64,000 bases of DNA from Dyadobacter sp. CY261 (lineage in GTDB: Bacteria > Bacteroidota > Bacteroidia > Cytophagales > Spirosomataceae): contig NZ_JAKCPW010000008.1 in the NCBI RefSeq assembly GCF_021440085.1, positions 1 to 64,000 on the forward strand, written 5' to 3'. This document shows, piece by piece, positions 7,800 through 17,342 of the stretch; position 1 is the first letter of the stretch; every line of letters starts with the position of its first letter. The notes below the pieces were generated by a model. The model was not told where the DNA came from. It did no database searches and saw only the letters and a program-made list of their open reading frames with translations. The position numbers and the translations under genes were made by a program.

Positions 7800-8444
7800 C
7801 TATATCGTTTGCGGGATTTCGATGGAAAGAAGGTGTGTGATGTCGTTGGATACTTCCAGTTCGAACCGCTGGGTATCGTAGGAGTAATTGATCTTATAGA
7901 GACAAAGATTGCTGTGCTCGTAGTCGTCCATGCGTATCAGCGGCTGGTCAAAAAGCACTGTCAGCAAAACGCGCATCGCCCTGCCGTGCATGGCAATGAG
8001 GATATTCCTTTCATGCGGGCGCGAGAGAATGGTTTCAATCACTGCGACCTGACGTTCGCGTACCTGCACAGGGCTTTCGCCTCCTTCGGCAGCAAGGTCT
8101 ACCTGGCCGTTTTTCCAGGCATTCACCAGTTCGCGATAATAGTTATTATCACCGGTATTGGGTTCACGGCCTTCGCGGTCGCCCCATGATATTTCATTGA
8201 GTCCTGAATAGCTTTCATGCGGTATACCGAGCCTGATGAACCCTCGAACCGTTTGATGTGTTCGCTTTAAATCAGAGGTATAAATTTTGTCAAACGGAAC
8301 ATGTTGGTAAGCATTAAAAAAAGCTGCGGCCTGAGCTTCTCCCCATTCATTCAGCAAGGAATCAACACCACTTCCCTGAACAACTCCCCTGCGATTAAAA
8401 TCAGTTTCACCGTGGCGAATAAGGTAAATCGATTTTCTTTTCAA
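7800..8444 (-). CDS. Histidine phosphatase family protein
   Basis: This 214-residue protein belongs to the histidine phosphatase (phosphoglycerate mutase-like) superfamily. The signature RHGETDFN gives catalytic H11 and R10; the second histidine is H153 (AMHGRAM), with E84 as likely acid and R61 in the phosphate pocket. No signal peptide is seen, so it is cytoplasmic. Family members dephosphorylate small phospho-sugars or act as mutases, and substrate cannot be told from sequence. It is divergent from the thioesterase gene with an 85-base shared upstream region. Confidence 0.85.
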   Translation of the reverse strand: MKRKSIYLIRHGETDFNRRGVVQGSGVDSLLNEWGEAQAAAFFNAYQHVPFDKIYTSDLKRTHQTVRGFIRLGIPHESYSGLNEISWGDREGREPNTGDNNYYRELVNAWKNGQVDLAAEGGESPVQVRERQVAVIETILSRPHERNILIAMHGRAMRVLLTVLFDQPLIRMDDYEHSNLCLYKINYSYDTQRFELEVSNDITHLLSIEIPQTI

Positions 8445-8466
8445 AATAATAGGATAATTTAAATAT

Positions 8467-8474
8467 TAAATTTG
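8467..8474 (+). promoter_or_regulatory. Candidate -7 promoter box for the men-type gene pair
   Basis: TAAATTTG fits the Bacteroidota -7 consensus TANNTTTG, with a predicted start near 8481 and a leader of about 49 bases. The -33 element is weak. A second TAAATTTG lies on the minus strand at 8508-8515, possibly serving the divergent phosphatase gene. Confidence 0.4.
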
Positions 8475-8529
8475 CAAATACCTTGTTTCTACTCTGCAAA
8501 GCCAATACAAATTTATACATTTTTTAGAT

Positions 8530-8955
8530 ATGTTTGCTAAAAGCGTCACCGTTGATTCACTACAATCTTTTGGAACTGATACGATTGCCGGTCACATCGG
8601 AATTGAGTTTACGGAGATCGGAAAAGATTATATTTCAGCCAGAATGCCAGTCGATAAACGTACGCACCAGCCATTCGGGATTCTGCACGGTGGGGCGTCA
8701 GTAGTACTCGCCGAGACATTGGGAAGCATTGCTTCGTTTTTGTGTATTCCGGAAGGTGAGAACAAGCATGCGGTGGGACTGGAAATCAATGCGAACCACC
8801 TGCGGCCAGTGAAGTCGGGCTTTGTTTACGGCACCGTAAGGCCCATCCACGTCGGGCGCACCACCCATATCTGGGATATCCGCATCACCAATGAAGAAAA
8901 CAAACTGGTTTGCATTAGCAGGCTGACCGTGGCTATTGTGAATGCAGACCGCTAA
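8530..8955 (+). CDS. menI: Hotdog-fold thioesterase, likely DHNA-CoA hydrolase
   Basis: This 141-residue single-domain hotdog protein of the PaaI/YdiI type carries the motif H53-GG-ASVVLAE62, in which the glutamate is the catalytic base in this subfamily. It is adjacent to isochorismate synthase (50-base gap, same strand), which points to hydrolysis of 1,4-dihydroxy-2-naphthoyl-CoA in menaquinone synthesis. The fold is clear; the substrate is inferred from context, and another acyl-CoA or aryl-CoA substrate is possible. Confidence 0.8.
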   Translation: MFAKSVTVDSLQSFGTDTIAGHIGIEFTEIGKDYISARMPVDKRTHQPFGILHGGASVVLAETLGSIASFLCIPEGENKHAVGLEINANHLRPVKSGFVYGTVRPIHVGRTTHIWDIRITNEENKLVCISRLTVAIVNADR

Positions 8956-9005
8956 CCTTATTTTGCAGAAAATTGACCTAACGGGCCATTGCCCATTCGT
9001 TATAA

Positions 9006-10253
9006 ATGCTATCAGTACAGACAGACACCGGGATTTCGGTATTTGAAGGATTACAGATCGAGGAGCTTTGGCAAGCATCCAAAATAATGGGCTTCCCATC
9101 GGCCCTCTGGCGCCTGCCGCATACCAACGAAATCAAATTCCTCATTTCTATTCAGGACGGTATCCACAAATGCCTCCCTGAATTAGAAAAAATGAGTCCC
9201 GGCTTTGTAATGAGTACATTCTACTGGGAAAGCGACCAACAAGTACTGTTCCTGGAAGGCGACATTATCCTTACATTTTCAGAAGAGAACCGGATCACCG
9301 GCATCGATAACAAACTCGGCGAAGAACATACGGAGGTAAAAAAACTGGTACAGCTCGCCGCATCGACCCGCACGAACGAATCATTGGCAGCACCGCCTGG
9401 CGCGCTCCTAATCCCGATAGATGCCCAGCTCGACGCAAAAGCACGTTTCGAACGGACTGTCGAACTGGCCGTGGCGGCGATCCGGCAGAACCAGTTTAAA
9501 AAAGTAGTGTTGTCGCGCTCGAAAGATCTGGCTTATACTGAAGCATTCCAGCCTGCGCGAGCTTTTCAGAAATTGATCAAAGCTTATCCACATGCATTTA
9601 TTTCGCTCGTCAACCTTCCGGAAGACAACGAGATTTGGCTTGGCGCAAGCCCTGAGGGGCTGGTAGAGCAAAAGTCGGATGGCACGTTCAAAACGATGTC
9701 CCTCGCCGGTACGCAGGGAGCGCGCGACAGTGACGGCGCGCTGATCCCTAAGTATGATATCCGCTGGGGCGAGAAGGAAATTGAGGAACAGGCACTCGTT
9801 AGCCGTTATATCATTGAATGCTTCAAAAAAATCCGCTTGCGGGAATACCTGGAAGCGGGTCCCCGAACTGTATTAGCGGGCAACTTATATCACCTCAGGA
9901 CTGTATTTGAAGTTGATACTGTGGCACTCAACTTCCCCGAACTGGCGTCGGTAATGCTCAAACTGCTTCATCCTACTTCTGCGATATGCGGCGTTCCTAA
10001 AACACCCAGCCTGCAATTCATCAATGATGTGGAAGGTTATAACCGCTCCTATTACAGCGGCTTTCTCGGCCCGGTACAGGTGGGTGGCGATACCAATCTG
10101 TTTGTAAATCTTCGCACTGTGCGTTTCAAGGATGGCACCGCTACATTCTTCGCGGGAGCGGGAATTACGGAAGATTCTATGCCTGAGCAGGAATGGTTCG
10201 AGACCGAACTGAAATGCGATACTTTGCTCAAAGTAATCGGCAGTTCCTTCTAA
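9006..10253 (+). CDS. menF: Isochorismate synthase
   Basis: This 415-residue protein of the chorismate-binding (anthranilate synthase I/isochorismate synthase) family probably converts chorismate to isochorismate, the entry step to menaquinone. The C-terminal half has the core motifs PTSAICGVPK, NRSYYSGFLGPV and FFAGAGITEDS. KKVVLSRSKDL marks the start of the catalytic domain near residue 160. The shortened, divergent N-terminal part is common in Bacteroidota MenF. The gene follows the thioesterase on the same strand, so the pair probably forms one operon. Confidence 0.88.
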   Translation: MLSVQTDTGISVFEGLQIEELWQASKIMGFPSALWRLPHTNEIKFLISIQDGIHKCLPELEKMSPGFVMSTFYWESDQQVLFLEGDIILTFSEENRITGIDNKLGEEHTEVKKLVQLAASTRTNESLAAPPGALLIPIDAQLDAKARFERTVELAVAAIRQNQFKKVVLSRSKDLAYTEAFQPARAFQKLIKAYPHAFISLVNLPEDNEIWLGASPEGLVEQKSDGTFKTMSLAGTQGARDSDGALIPKYDIRWGEKEIEEQALVSRYIIECFKKIRLREYLEAGPRTVLAGNLYHLRTVFEVDTVALNFPELASVMLKLLHPTSAICGVPKTPSLQFINDVEGYNRSYYSGFLGPVQVGGDTNLFVNLRTVRFKDGTATFFAGAGITEDSMPEQEWFETELKCDTLLKVIGSSF

Positions 10254-10316
10254 AAAAATTAGCTGGCATTAAACTTTTATAGATATAAAAAGTCTAAACC
10301 GTTCGAGATTAATATC

Positions 10317-10324
10317 TAATTTTG
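10317..10324 (+). promoter_or_regulatory. Candidate -7 promoter box for the efflux operon
   Basis: TAATTTTG fits TANNTTTG in the 142-base gap before the adaptor gene; the -33 side is not convincing. The predicted leader is about 65 bases. Confidence 0.45.
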
Positions 10325-10395
10325 GACAAACCCCTGAACCGGACGTATTTAGTCCCCAGGACCCCTAAACCATTAAGCCAGGTTAATTAAACCCT

Positions 10396-11496
10396 ATGAA
10401 TGTTATCGCCAGATCTGCCCGTGCAGAAGGACTGCTGAATTTAACCAAACCCCTGTCTTCACTTTTCATTGCCGGTTCGCTCTTTATTACGCTCTCGTGC
10501 GGAGAAAAAAAGGATACTTTTCAACAAAAAGGAGGCGGAGGTCCGACTATCGTTGACGTCATCATTGCGAAATCCGAAAAGGTCAGTGACAAAGTAGAAG
10601 TGAATGGCACCGTCGTGGCCAACGAATTTGCCGAATTACGACCCGAAGTAAGCGGATTACTTACTTTCCTCGACGTTCCCGAGGGCAAAACAGTGCAAAA
10701 AGGAACGGTCATTGCCCGCATCAATAATGCCGACCTTCTTGCCCAGCTCAGCAGGTCGAAAATCCAGCTCGACCTCGCCGAAACCACTGAAAAAAGGTTG
10801 AAACAGCTTATCGCGGTGAATGGTATCAACCAGGCTGACTACGATCTGGCAACCAACAATGTCAATACCCTGAAAGCAGACATGGTATATACGCAGGCGC
10901 TGATCGACAAAACCATTATCAGAGCGCCATTCACAGGCGTTGTGGGCTTGCGTAAAGTGAGCCAAGGTACCTATGTGACGCCACAGAGTGTGATCGCGAG
11001 CATGCAACAACTCTCCAACCTCAGGATCGATTTTACGGTTCCGGAAAGTTATCAGCAATATGTAGCCAAAGGGGGTACGGTAGAAGTGCTGCTCGACCAG
11101 GCTTCCGGCAAATACGAAACGGCACGCATTCTGGCAATAGAGCCGCAGGTTAATCTGACGACTCGTAATCTTACCGTCCGCGCCGTGCTGAATTCCGGCT
11201 CCACGAGTCCGGGATCTTTCGCGAAAGTATATTTCAATGCCAGCAACAATAAAAATAGCATTCTGATCCCTAGCAACAGCATCATTCCCGAAGCAAGCAG
11301 CAAAAAGGTTGTAATCGTTAAGAGCGGAAAGGCGGTTTTCACGCAGGTCGAAACCGGTGATCGCAGGGAAGATGTGGTGGAAGTAACCAAAGGCCTGAAC
11401 GTTGGAGATACTGTGGTTGTCTCGGGCGTACTTTTTGCCCGCCCCGATGCTCCTGTGAAAGTGAGAAGTGTACGAAGCTTGAATACCGGTAAGTAA
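10396..11496 (+). CDS. RND efflux periplasmic adaptor lipoprotein
   Basis: This 366-residue membrane-fusion protein of the HlyD/AcrA type bridges the inner-membrane pump and the outer-membrane channel. A long N-terminal region ends in a lipobox (TLSC, C35), so it is probably lipid-anchored. The biotinyl-lipoyl halves (PEVSGLLTFLDVPEGKTV and RAPFTGVVGLRKVSQGTYV) flank an alpha-hairpin of about residues 100-165, followed by beta-barrel and membrane-proximal domains. It is the first gene of a complete adaptor-pump-channel operon. Exported compounds cannot be told from sequence. Confidence 0.9.
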   Translation: MNVIARSARAEGLLNLTKPLSSLFIAGSLFITLSCGEKKDTFQQKGGGGPTIVDVIIAKSEKVSDKVEVNGTVVANEFAELRPEVSGLLTFLDVPEGKTVQKGTVIARINNADLLAQLSRSKIQLDLAETTEKRLKQLIAVNGINQADYDLATNNVNTLKADMVYTQALIDKTIIRAPFTGVVGLRKVSQGTYVTPQSVIASMQQLSNLRIDFTVPESYQQYVAKGGTVEVLLDQASGKYETARILAIEPQVNLTTRNLTVRAVLNSGSTSPGSFAKVYFNASNNKNSILIPSNSIIPEASSKKVVIVKSGKAVFTQVETGDRREDVVEVTKGLNVGDTVVVSGVLFARPDAPVKVRSVRSLNTGK

Positions 11497-11550
11497 GTGA
11501 CAGAGTCGCTACGACCATGTTACGATGACTATTCCTTTGAGACCTAGCCT

Positions 11551-14500
11551 ATGAATATTTCCGAATTGTCCCTAAAACGGCCCGTTTTGGCGGTCGTGAT
11601 GAACCTGCTCATCATCCTTTTTGGTGTAGTGGGGTATAATTTCCTCTCGCTGAGAGACTACCCGGCGATAGACCCGCCGATCGTGAACATCCGAACGAGC
11701 TACACCGGTGCGAATGCCGACATTATCGAAAGCCAGATCACCGAACCGCTCGAAAAGAGCATTAACGGAATCCCCGGTATCAAAAGTATCAGCTCATCCA
11801 GTCAGATCGGGGCAAGCAACATTACCGTGGAATTTAACCTGGAATCGGACCTTGAAGGCGCTGCCAATGACGTGCGCGATAAGGTGAGCCAGGCGCTGCG
11901 GAGCCTTCCGCAGGACATAGATGCGCCTCCGGTTGTAAGCAAGGCCGATGCAAATTCGGATTTCATCCTCATGCTCGCCGTTCAAAGCCCTTCCAAAGGT
12001 TTGTTGGAACTCAGTGAATATGCTGAAAACGTTTTACAGCAAAGCTTGCAGACCATCGACGGCGTAAGCGGAATCAACATCTTCGGACAGAAACGGTATG
12101 CAATGCGCATATGGCTGGACCCGGACAAGATGAGCTCTTATAACATCTCATTTAATGACATTTCCACTACTCTGGCTGCCGAAAACGTGGAACTACCAGC
12201 CGGTAAAATTTACGGCGACAACACCGAATTGACCATCCGCACGATGGGCAGGTTGAAAAGTGAAAAGGAGTTCAAAGACCTCGTGATCCGAAACGACAGT
12301 ATCGGTATTGTGAGGCTGTCCAATGTAGCAAAAGTAGAACTTGGCCCTGAAAACGAAGAACAGAGTTGGAAATACAATGGCATGTATGCAGTGGGTTTAG
12401 GGGTTATTCCCCAGCCGGGCGCTAACTATGTGGAGATATCCGATGAATTCAACAAACGCCTCGCGGAAATCCAGAAATCCAACAAGTCGGACATTACCTT
12501 TAATGTGCTGATAGACAACACCCGACTGGTGAGGCAGTCGATCAAAGAGGTAGAGGAAACGCTCCTTATCGCCTTCTCACTGGTGGTAATCGTGATCCTG
12601 TTCTTCTTCCGTAACCTGCTGGTAGCCGTCCGCCCGTTGATCGACATTCCGATCTCGTTGGTCGCTACTTTCTTCGTCATGTACTTGTGTGGCTTTTCGA
12701 TCAATATCCTGACACTACTTGGGATTGTCCTGGCAACCGGCCTTGTGGTCGATGACGGTATTGTGGTCACGGAGAACATCTTCCGCAAGCTCGAGAGCGG
12801 CTTGCCGATCCGGCAGGCGGCATTGGAGGGCAGTCGGGAAATCTTCTTCGCAGTTATTTCTACCTCATTGACGCTTGCAGTAGTATTCTTGCCGGTGATC
12901 TTCCTGCAAGGATTTGTGGGAAGTCTCTTCCGTGAGTTCGGGATCGTCGTCGCATCTGCTGTACTCATCTCCGCATTCGTTTCGCTTACCATTACCCCGG
13001 TTTTGAACGTCGTTTTGAACCGCAAGAACGCTGGCCACGGCTGGTTTTACAATAAAACGGAGCCGTTCTTTACCGGCATGGAAGACGGCTATAATCGCAT
13101 GCTGCGCGGGTTTATGAAAGCGCGCTGGGTTGCATGGGTACTTGTGGTTGCTTGCGGTGTGCTCATTTGGTTCACCTACGGGCATTTACAAAGCGAACTT
13201 GCACCGATGGAGGACCGGAACAGTATCCGTTTTAACCTTTCGGCCCCGGAAGGAACGAGTTTTGGGCAAATGCAGCAGGTTTCCGATGAGCTCAGTGACT
13301 TTCTCAATGATTCTATTCCGGAAAAAGCATTTACATTCTCTGCTACTCCAGGCTTTGGGGGTGGTGGCGTGAACAGCGGCACCGGTCGCATAGGCCTCGT
13401 ACCCTCCGATCAGCGCAAGAAAAGCCAAAACGAGATAGCGCAGGAAATCAATAAAAAACTTGCCCGTTTCAATGACGCACGGATATTCGCTACGCAGGAG
13501 CAGACGATTTCAGTCGGTACCGGTTCGCGGGGTTCGCTGCCTGTGCAGTTTGTCCTCCAAAATCTCGATTTTGATAAATTAAGTGAAGTACTTCCCAAAT
13601 TTCTGGATGAAGCCAGGCAAGACCCCACTTTCCAGAATGTGGATGTTAACCTGAAATTCAACAAACCAGAAGTCCGCCTGACGATCGACAGACTGAAAGC
13701 GCGTGATCTGGGCTTGTCGACCACAGATGTTGCCGCCACCATTCAGGCTGCATTCTCCGGTCGCCGCCTTGCTTACTTCATCATGAACGGCCAGCAGTAC
13801 CAGGTAATCGGACAAGTTGAACATTCGGAACGCAACAAGCCTGCCGACATCGAGAAATTGTATGTCCGGAACAACCGCGGTGAAAACATTCCGCTGACGG
13901 CCGTTGTTCAAATGGAAGAAGAAAGTGGACCACCTACCATCTACCACTATAACCGCTACAAAAGCGCCACCATTTCGGCGTCGCTCGTTGAGGGAAAAAC
14001 TATTGGAGATGGCGTTGCAGCTATGCGAAGAATCGGCAGCAAGTTGCTCGACGAGTCATTCCAGACTTCACTGACAGGGCCTTCACGTGACTTTGAGGAA
14101 AGTTCTTCCAACACGAGTTTTGCATTCGGTTTGGCGCTCCTGCTCGTATATCTCGTACTCGCAGGCCAGTTTGAAAGCTTCACTGATCCATTCATTATCA
14201 TGATCACCGTGCCGCTTGCATTAGCGGGTGCATTGCTAAGCCTCTACTTGTTTGGTTTAACAATCAATATTTTTTCACAAATCGGTATGATCATGCTTAT
14301 CGGGCTTGTGACAAAGAATGGTATCCTGATCGTGGAATTTGCAAATCAGAAACGGGAACAGGGGATGGGAAGAATGGCAGCCGTCGTCGAGTCGGCCACG
14401 CAACGCCTGCGTCCGATCCTGATGACCAGCCTTGCAACCGCTTTTGGCGCATTACCTATTGCTATGAGCCTCGGCGCGGCTGCTACCAGCCGTGTGCCGC

Positions 14501-14640
14501 TGGGCGTCGTCATTGTTGGAGGTCTGATGTTCTCGCTGATCCTGACGCTGTTTGTGATTCCTGCTATTTACACATTCATTTCACCCAAAAAACACAAAGT
14601 GACGGAAGAGCAGAAGATGGCGGAGGAGCTTGTTGCTTAG
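11551..14640 (+). CDS. RND efflux transporter permease (AcrB type)
   Basis: This 1029-residue inner-membrane pump has the usual length and two-fold layout: a transmembrane helix near residues 10-30, a porter domain, helices 2-6, then a second repeat. The proton-relay pair of transmembrane helix 4 is present as D401-D402 (LVVDDGIVV), as in hydrophobe/amphiphile (HAE1) pumps and unlike heavy-metal pumps. It uses the proton gradient to drive export through the adaptor and TolC proteins encoded on either side. Residues 635-640 are glycine-rich (GFGGGG), a normal loop feature. Confidence 0.95.
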   Translation: MNISELSLKRPVLAVVMNLLIILFGVVGYNFLSLRDYPAIDPPIVNIRTSYTGANADIIESQITEPLEKSINGIPGIKSISSSSQIGASNITVEFNLESDLEGAANDVRDKVSQALRSLPQDIDAPPVVSKADANSDFILMLAVQSPSKGLLELSEYAENVLQQSLQTIDGVSGINIFGQKRYAMRIWLDPDKMSSYNISFNDISTTLAAENVELPAGKIYGDNTELTIRTMGRLKSEKEFKDLVIRNDSIGIVRLSNVAKVELGPENEEQSWKYNGMYAVGLGVIPQPGANYVEISDEFNKRLAEIQKSNKSDITFNVLIDNTRLVRQSIKEVEETLLIAFSLVVIVILFFFRNLLVAVRPLIDIPISLVATFFVMYLCGFSINILTLLGIVLATGLVVDDGIVVTENIFRKLESGLPIRQAALEGSREIFFAVISTSLTLAVVFLPVIFLQGFVGSLFREFGIVVASAVLISAFVSLTITPVLNVVLNRKNAGHGWFYNKTEPFFTGMEDGYNRMLRGFMKARWVAWVLVVACGVLIWFTYGHLQSELAPMEDRNSIRFNLSAPEGTSFGQMQQVSDELSDFLNDSIPEKAFTFSATPGFGGGGVNSGTGRIGLVPSDQRKKSQNEIAQEINKKLARFNDARIFATQEQTISVGTGSRGSLPVQFVLQNLDFDKLSEVLPKFLDEARQDPTFQNVDVNLKFNKPEVRLTIDRLKARDLGLSTTDVAATIQAAFSGRRLAYFIMNGQQYQVIGQVEHSERNKPADIEKLYVRNNRGENIPLTAVVQMEEESGPPTIYHYNRYKSATISASLVEGKTIGDGVAAMRRIGSKLLDESFQTSLTGPSRDFEESSSNTSFAFGLALLLVYLVLAGQFESFTDPFIIMITVPLALAGALLSLYLFGLTINIFSQIGMIMLIGLVTKNGILIVEFANQKREQGMGRMAAVVESATQRLRPILMTSLATAFGALPIAMSLGAAATSRVPLGVVIVGGLMFSLILTLFVIPAIYTFISPKKHKVTEEQKMAEELVA

Positions 14641-14703
14641 AATATCAAGATATCAATCCTTTTAAAGGAGATTATTTATACAAAATCAACTATTGTTTTT
14701 TTC

Positions 14704-16065
14704 ATGGGCTCGCTCACCTTTTTTAAGAAATACAAAAACGCATTTTTTCTTCTATTGCTTTGCTCCGGCCCTGCCTGGGCCGACCGGCCGGGGGCCGGCA
14801 AACCTGAGGCGCGCCAGCCGGCCGACACGCTGGCGCTAACGCTCGATGACGCAATCGCGACGGCCTTGAAAAACAGTTACGAAATAGAGATAGCCAAGAA
14901 TAATGTAGAGGCGACTACGATCCTCAACAATTATGGCGTGGCAGGCGGTTTACCGACGGTCGCCATTAATGCTACCAACACCGAGCAGATCACGCAGGTG
15001 AACCAAAAATTGAACGACGGCACGGAGATCAACCGCAATGCTGCTGCGGGTAACAATACCCAGGCCAACCTTGCCGTGGGTATGCTGCTATATAATGGCA
15101 AACGTGTGGTAGCAACTAAAAAACGTCTAGCGGAATTGCAGTACCAAAGTTCCGAAGTCCTCAATTCACAAATCCAGAACACCATTGCACTGGTAATGAC
15201 GAGCTACTATGACGTGGTACGACAGTTGAGTTACCTGAATACCATCCGCACCTCCATTATAGCATCTGAAAAACGCCTCGAAATTCTGAGAGTGCGCAAG
15301 GAAGCAGGTATGGCCAACAATGCCGATATTTTCCAGGCGGAAATCGATTTGAATACGCTTAACCAAACTTTGGTTAACCAGCAAATGGTGGCGCAGGTGG
15401 CGAAAACGGAATTGCTGCGGACACTTACCGTCGATCCCAAATTGCCAGTGACGGTCAAGGATACTATTGCGGTGGAAAATAATCTGCAGTTAGCATCTGT
15501 GCTGGACCGCCTGGCTGCTAATGCAGATATCAAGGCCGCGGATCACCAGGTTCGTATCAATGAGCTGATTGTTAAAGAAACAGCTGCTTTGCGTTATCCG
15601 ACGGTTCGTTTCAATGCCGCCTACAACTATACCCGCAACCAGACCGCGGCTGGTTTTACCCTACTCAACCGGGTGGCCGGTCCGCAGGCTGGGCTTTCTC
15701 TAGCCATTCCGATTTATAGTGGATCGGCATTCAAACGGCAGAAGCAGGCAGCGGAAATCGATGTCAAAACTGCTGATCTGCAAAAAAACACGCTGCTCCG
15801 CGACTATAATGCGGCCGCTGTCAAAATGTACCAGACTTATCAGAGCTCGATCGAGCAGCTCGAAAATCAAAAAAAGAACTACGCCCTCAGTCGGCAATTG
15901 CTCGATCTGACCCTGCAACGTTTTGAACTGATCCAGGCCACGATCATCGATGTGCGTGAGGCGCAACGTAGTTTTGAAGACGCCGGTTATCGCCTCATTA
16001 ACCTGAATTATGCTGCCAAAGCGGCTGAAATTGAATTGAAAAGACTCAGCAATACGCTTCAATAA
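14704..16065 (+). CDS. TolC family outer-membrane efflux channel
   Basis: This 453-residue protein has a signal peptide (hydrophobic about residues 13-26, ending PAWA) followed by the two-fold OEP repeat: LTLDDAIATALKNSYEIEIAKNN style helices recur near residue 255-300, and a final long helical hairpin lies at about 350-450. It forms the outer-membrane exit of the efflux system encoded upstream (63-base gap). AAAGGAG upstream may help initiation but lies far from the ATG. Confidence 0.93.
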   Translation: MGSLTFFKKYKNAFFLLLLCSGPAWADRPGAGKPEARQPADTLALTLDDAIATALKNSYEIEIAKNNVEATTILNNYGVAGGLPTVAINATNTEQITQVNQKLNDGTEINRNAAAGNNTQANLAVGMLLYNGKRVVATKKRLAELQYQSSEVLNSQIQNTIALVMTSYYDVVRQLSYLNTIRTSIIASEKRLEILRVRKEAGMANNADIFQAEIDLNTLNQTLVNQQMVAQVAKTELLRTLTVDPKLPVTVKDTIAVENNLQLASVLDRLAANADIKAADHQVRINELIVKETAALRYPTVRFNAAYNYTRNQTAAGFTLLNRVAGPQAGLSLAIPIYSGSAFKRQKQAAEIDVKTADLQKNTLLRDYNAAAVKMYQTYQSSIEQLENQKKNYALSRQLLDLTLQRFELIQATIIDVREAQRSFEDAGYRLINLNYAAKAAEIELKRLSNTLQ

Positions 16066-16181
16066 AGCCATTCGAACGGTCGCGGAATAAAAAAAATTTT
16101 GCGGCCGTGCATTGATTTCCTGACAAGTCCTGTCCAGATAAGTAAAGCCCGATTGGCTTTTGGTGACAAAAAAGGAAATCA

Positions 16182-17342
16182 ATGAAGATACTGGCTATCC
16201 ATAATATCCTCTGGTCGCACTACAAGGCCAAAATTTTCACAGAACTCCACCAGCGACTTCAAAAAGAAGGCACCAATTTTTTTGTGCTGCAACTCGCTTT
16301 CAGTGAATTGAGCCGGCTTGGTCTCAAGACTGATCTAAGCATTCATACCTACCCTTACGAAGTCCTGTTTCCAGAAAAGGCTATCGAGCAAATCGGCCAC
16401 GCCGAAAAAACGCAAAAACTCCTTGCCGCCCTACGCCATCATCGCCCCGACATAGTTTATCTCAATGGTTATTACGATCCTTCCTACTGGTTTGTAATGG
16501 GTTACTGTGCAATCAAAAAAATCAAGATCGTGCTTGATTTCGAGAGCAGCGAAATCAGCCGGAGGAGGGTCTGGTGGAAAGAGGGGTTAAAGAAAATGTT
16601 CCTCCACCGGTTCGATGGGCTCGTATGTCTCGGTCAGAAAGCGGCCGAATATGCCCAAAAGCTGGGCGTGCCGAGGGAACGGATTATGACCGTCAAAAAT
16701 GTAGGTGTAGACAACGATGCGCTGCTCGAGATTTTCTCAAAAGAACTTCCTCAGCGTGGACAACGGAAGGCAAAAATGCATCTTCCCCGCTATAATTTTC
16801 TATACGCGGGCCGGTTTGTAGAACGTAAAAACCTCGACAGGTTTATCAGGGCATTTCATGAAGCGAAAAGCATTTCGGCAAATGGAAATGAATGGGGGCT
16901 CATCCTGAGCGGCGAAGGGAACCAGAAACCCCGGCTCCAGGAATTGATCCGATCGCTGGACTCAAATTCGGTATACTGGATGGAGCCTTGCGAATGGTAC
17001 GAGGTACCGATCCGGTATACCCTGGCCGATGTAGCGGTATTGCCGAGCACATTCGAGCCATTCGGATTTCTTACCAACGAGGCAATGGTGTATTCGATGC
17101 CCGTGCTGGTTTCGGAACGGTGCGGAAGCGCTCACGATCTGGTGATCGACGGTCTGAACGGGTTTCGATTCGACCCATTCAATCAGTCGGACTTTACGAG
17201 CAAGCTGTTATGGTTTATGGAACATCCGGAGAAGTTCCGCCAAATGGGCAGCAACGGAAAAGCCATTATCGATCAATGGTCGCCGGACATTATCACAGAA
17301 GAACTTATTCAATCATTTCACAAAGTATCCGTACATGGTTAA
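16182..17342 (+). CDS. Family 4 glycosyltransferase
   Basis: This 386-residue GT-B fold enzyme has the GT4 C-terminal donor motif EPFGF-x3-E (E292 and the following glutamate near 300) and the phosphate-binding YAGRFVERKNLDRF. The N-terminal acceptor domain is variable. It probably adds a sugar to a lipid-linked glycan at the cytoplasmic face of the inner membrane. It starts a four-gene operon, overlapping the SDR gene by 8 bases. Donor and acceptor are unknown. Confidence 0.88.
   Translation: MKILAIHNILWSHYKAKIFTELHQRLQKEGTNFFVLQLAFSELSRLGLKTDLSIHTYPYEVLFPEKAIEQIGHAEKTQKLLAALRHHRPDIVYLNGYYDPSYWFVMGYCAIKKIKIVLDFESSEISRRRVWWKEGLKKMFLHRFDGLVCLGQKAAEYAQKLGVPRERIMTVKNVGVDNDALLEIFSKELPQRGQRKAKMHLPRYNFLYAGRFVERKNLDRFIRAFHEAKSISANGNEWGLILSGEGNQKPRLQELIRSLDSNSVYWMEPCEWYEVPIRYTLADVAVLPSTFEPFGFLTNEAMVYSMPVLVSERCGSAHDLVIDGLNGFRFDPFNQSDFTSKLLWFMEHPEKFRQMGSNGKAIIDQWSPDIITEELIQSFHKVSVHG

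Noticed and set aside
16066-16181. Small hairpin (AAAGCC/GGCTTT, 16144-16160) as terminator of the efflux operon
   Set aside because: The stem is only 6 bp with a short T-run of four, too weak to call.
15700-16182. 160-codon minus-strand open frame
   Set aside because: Antisense to the TolC gene end; no family features.
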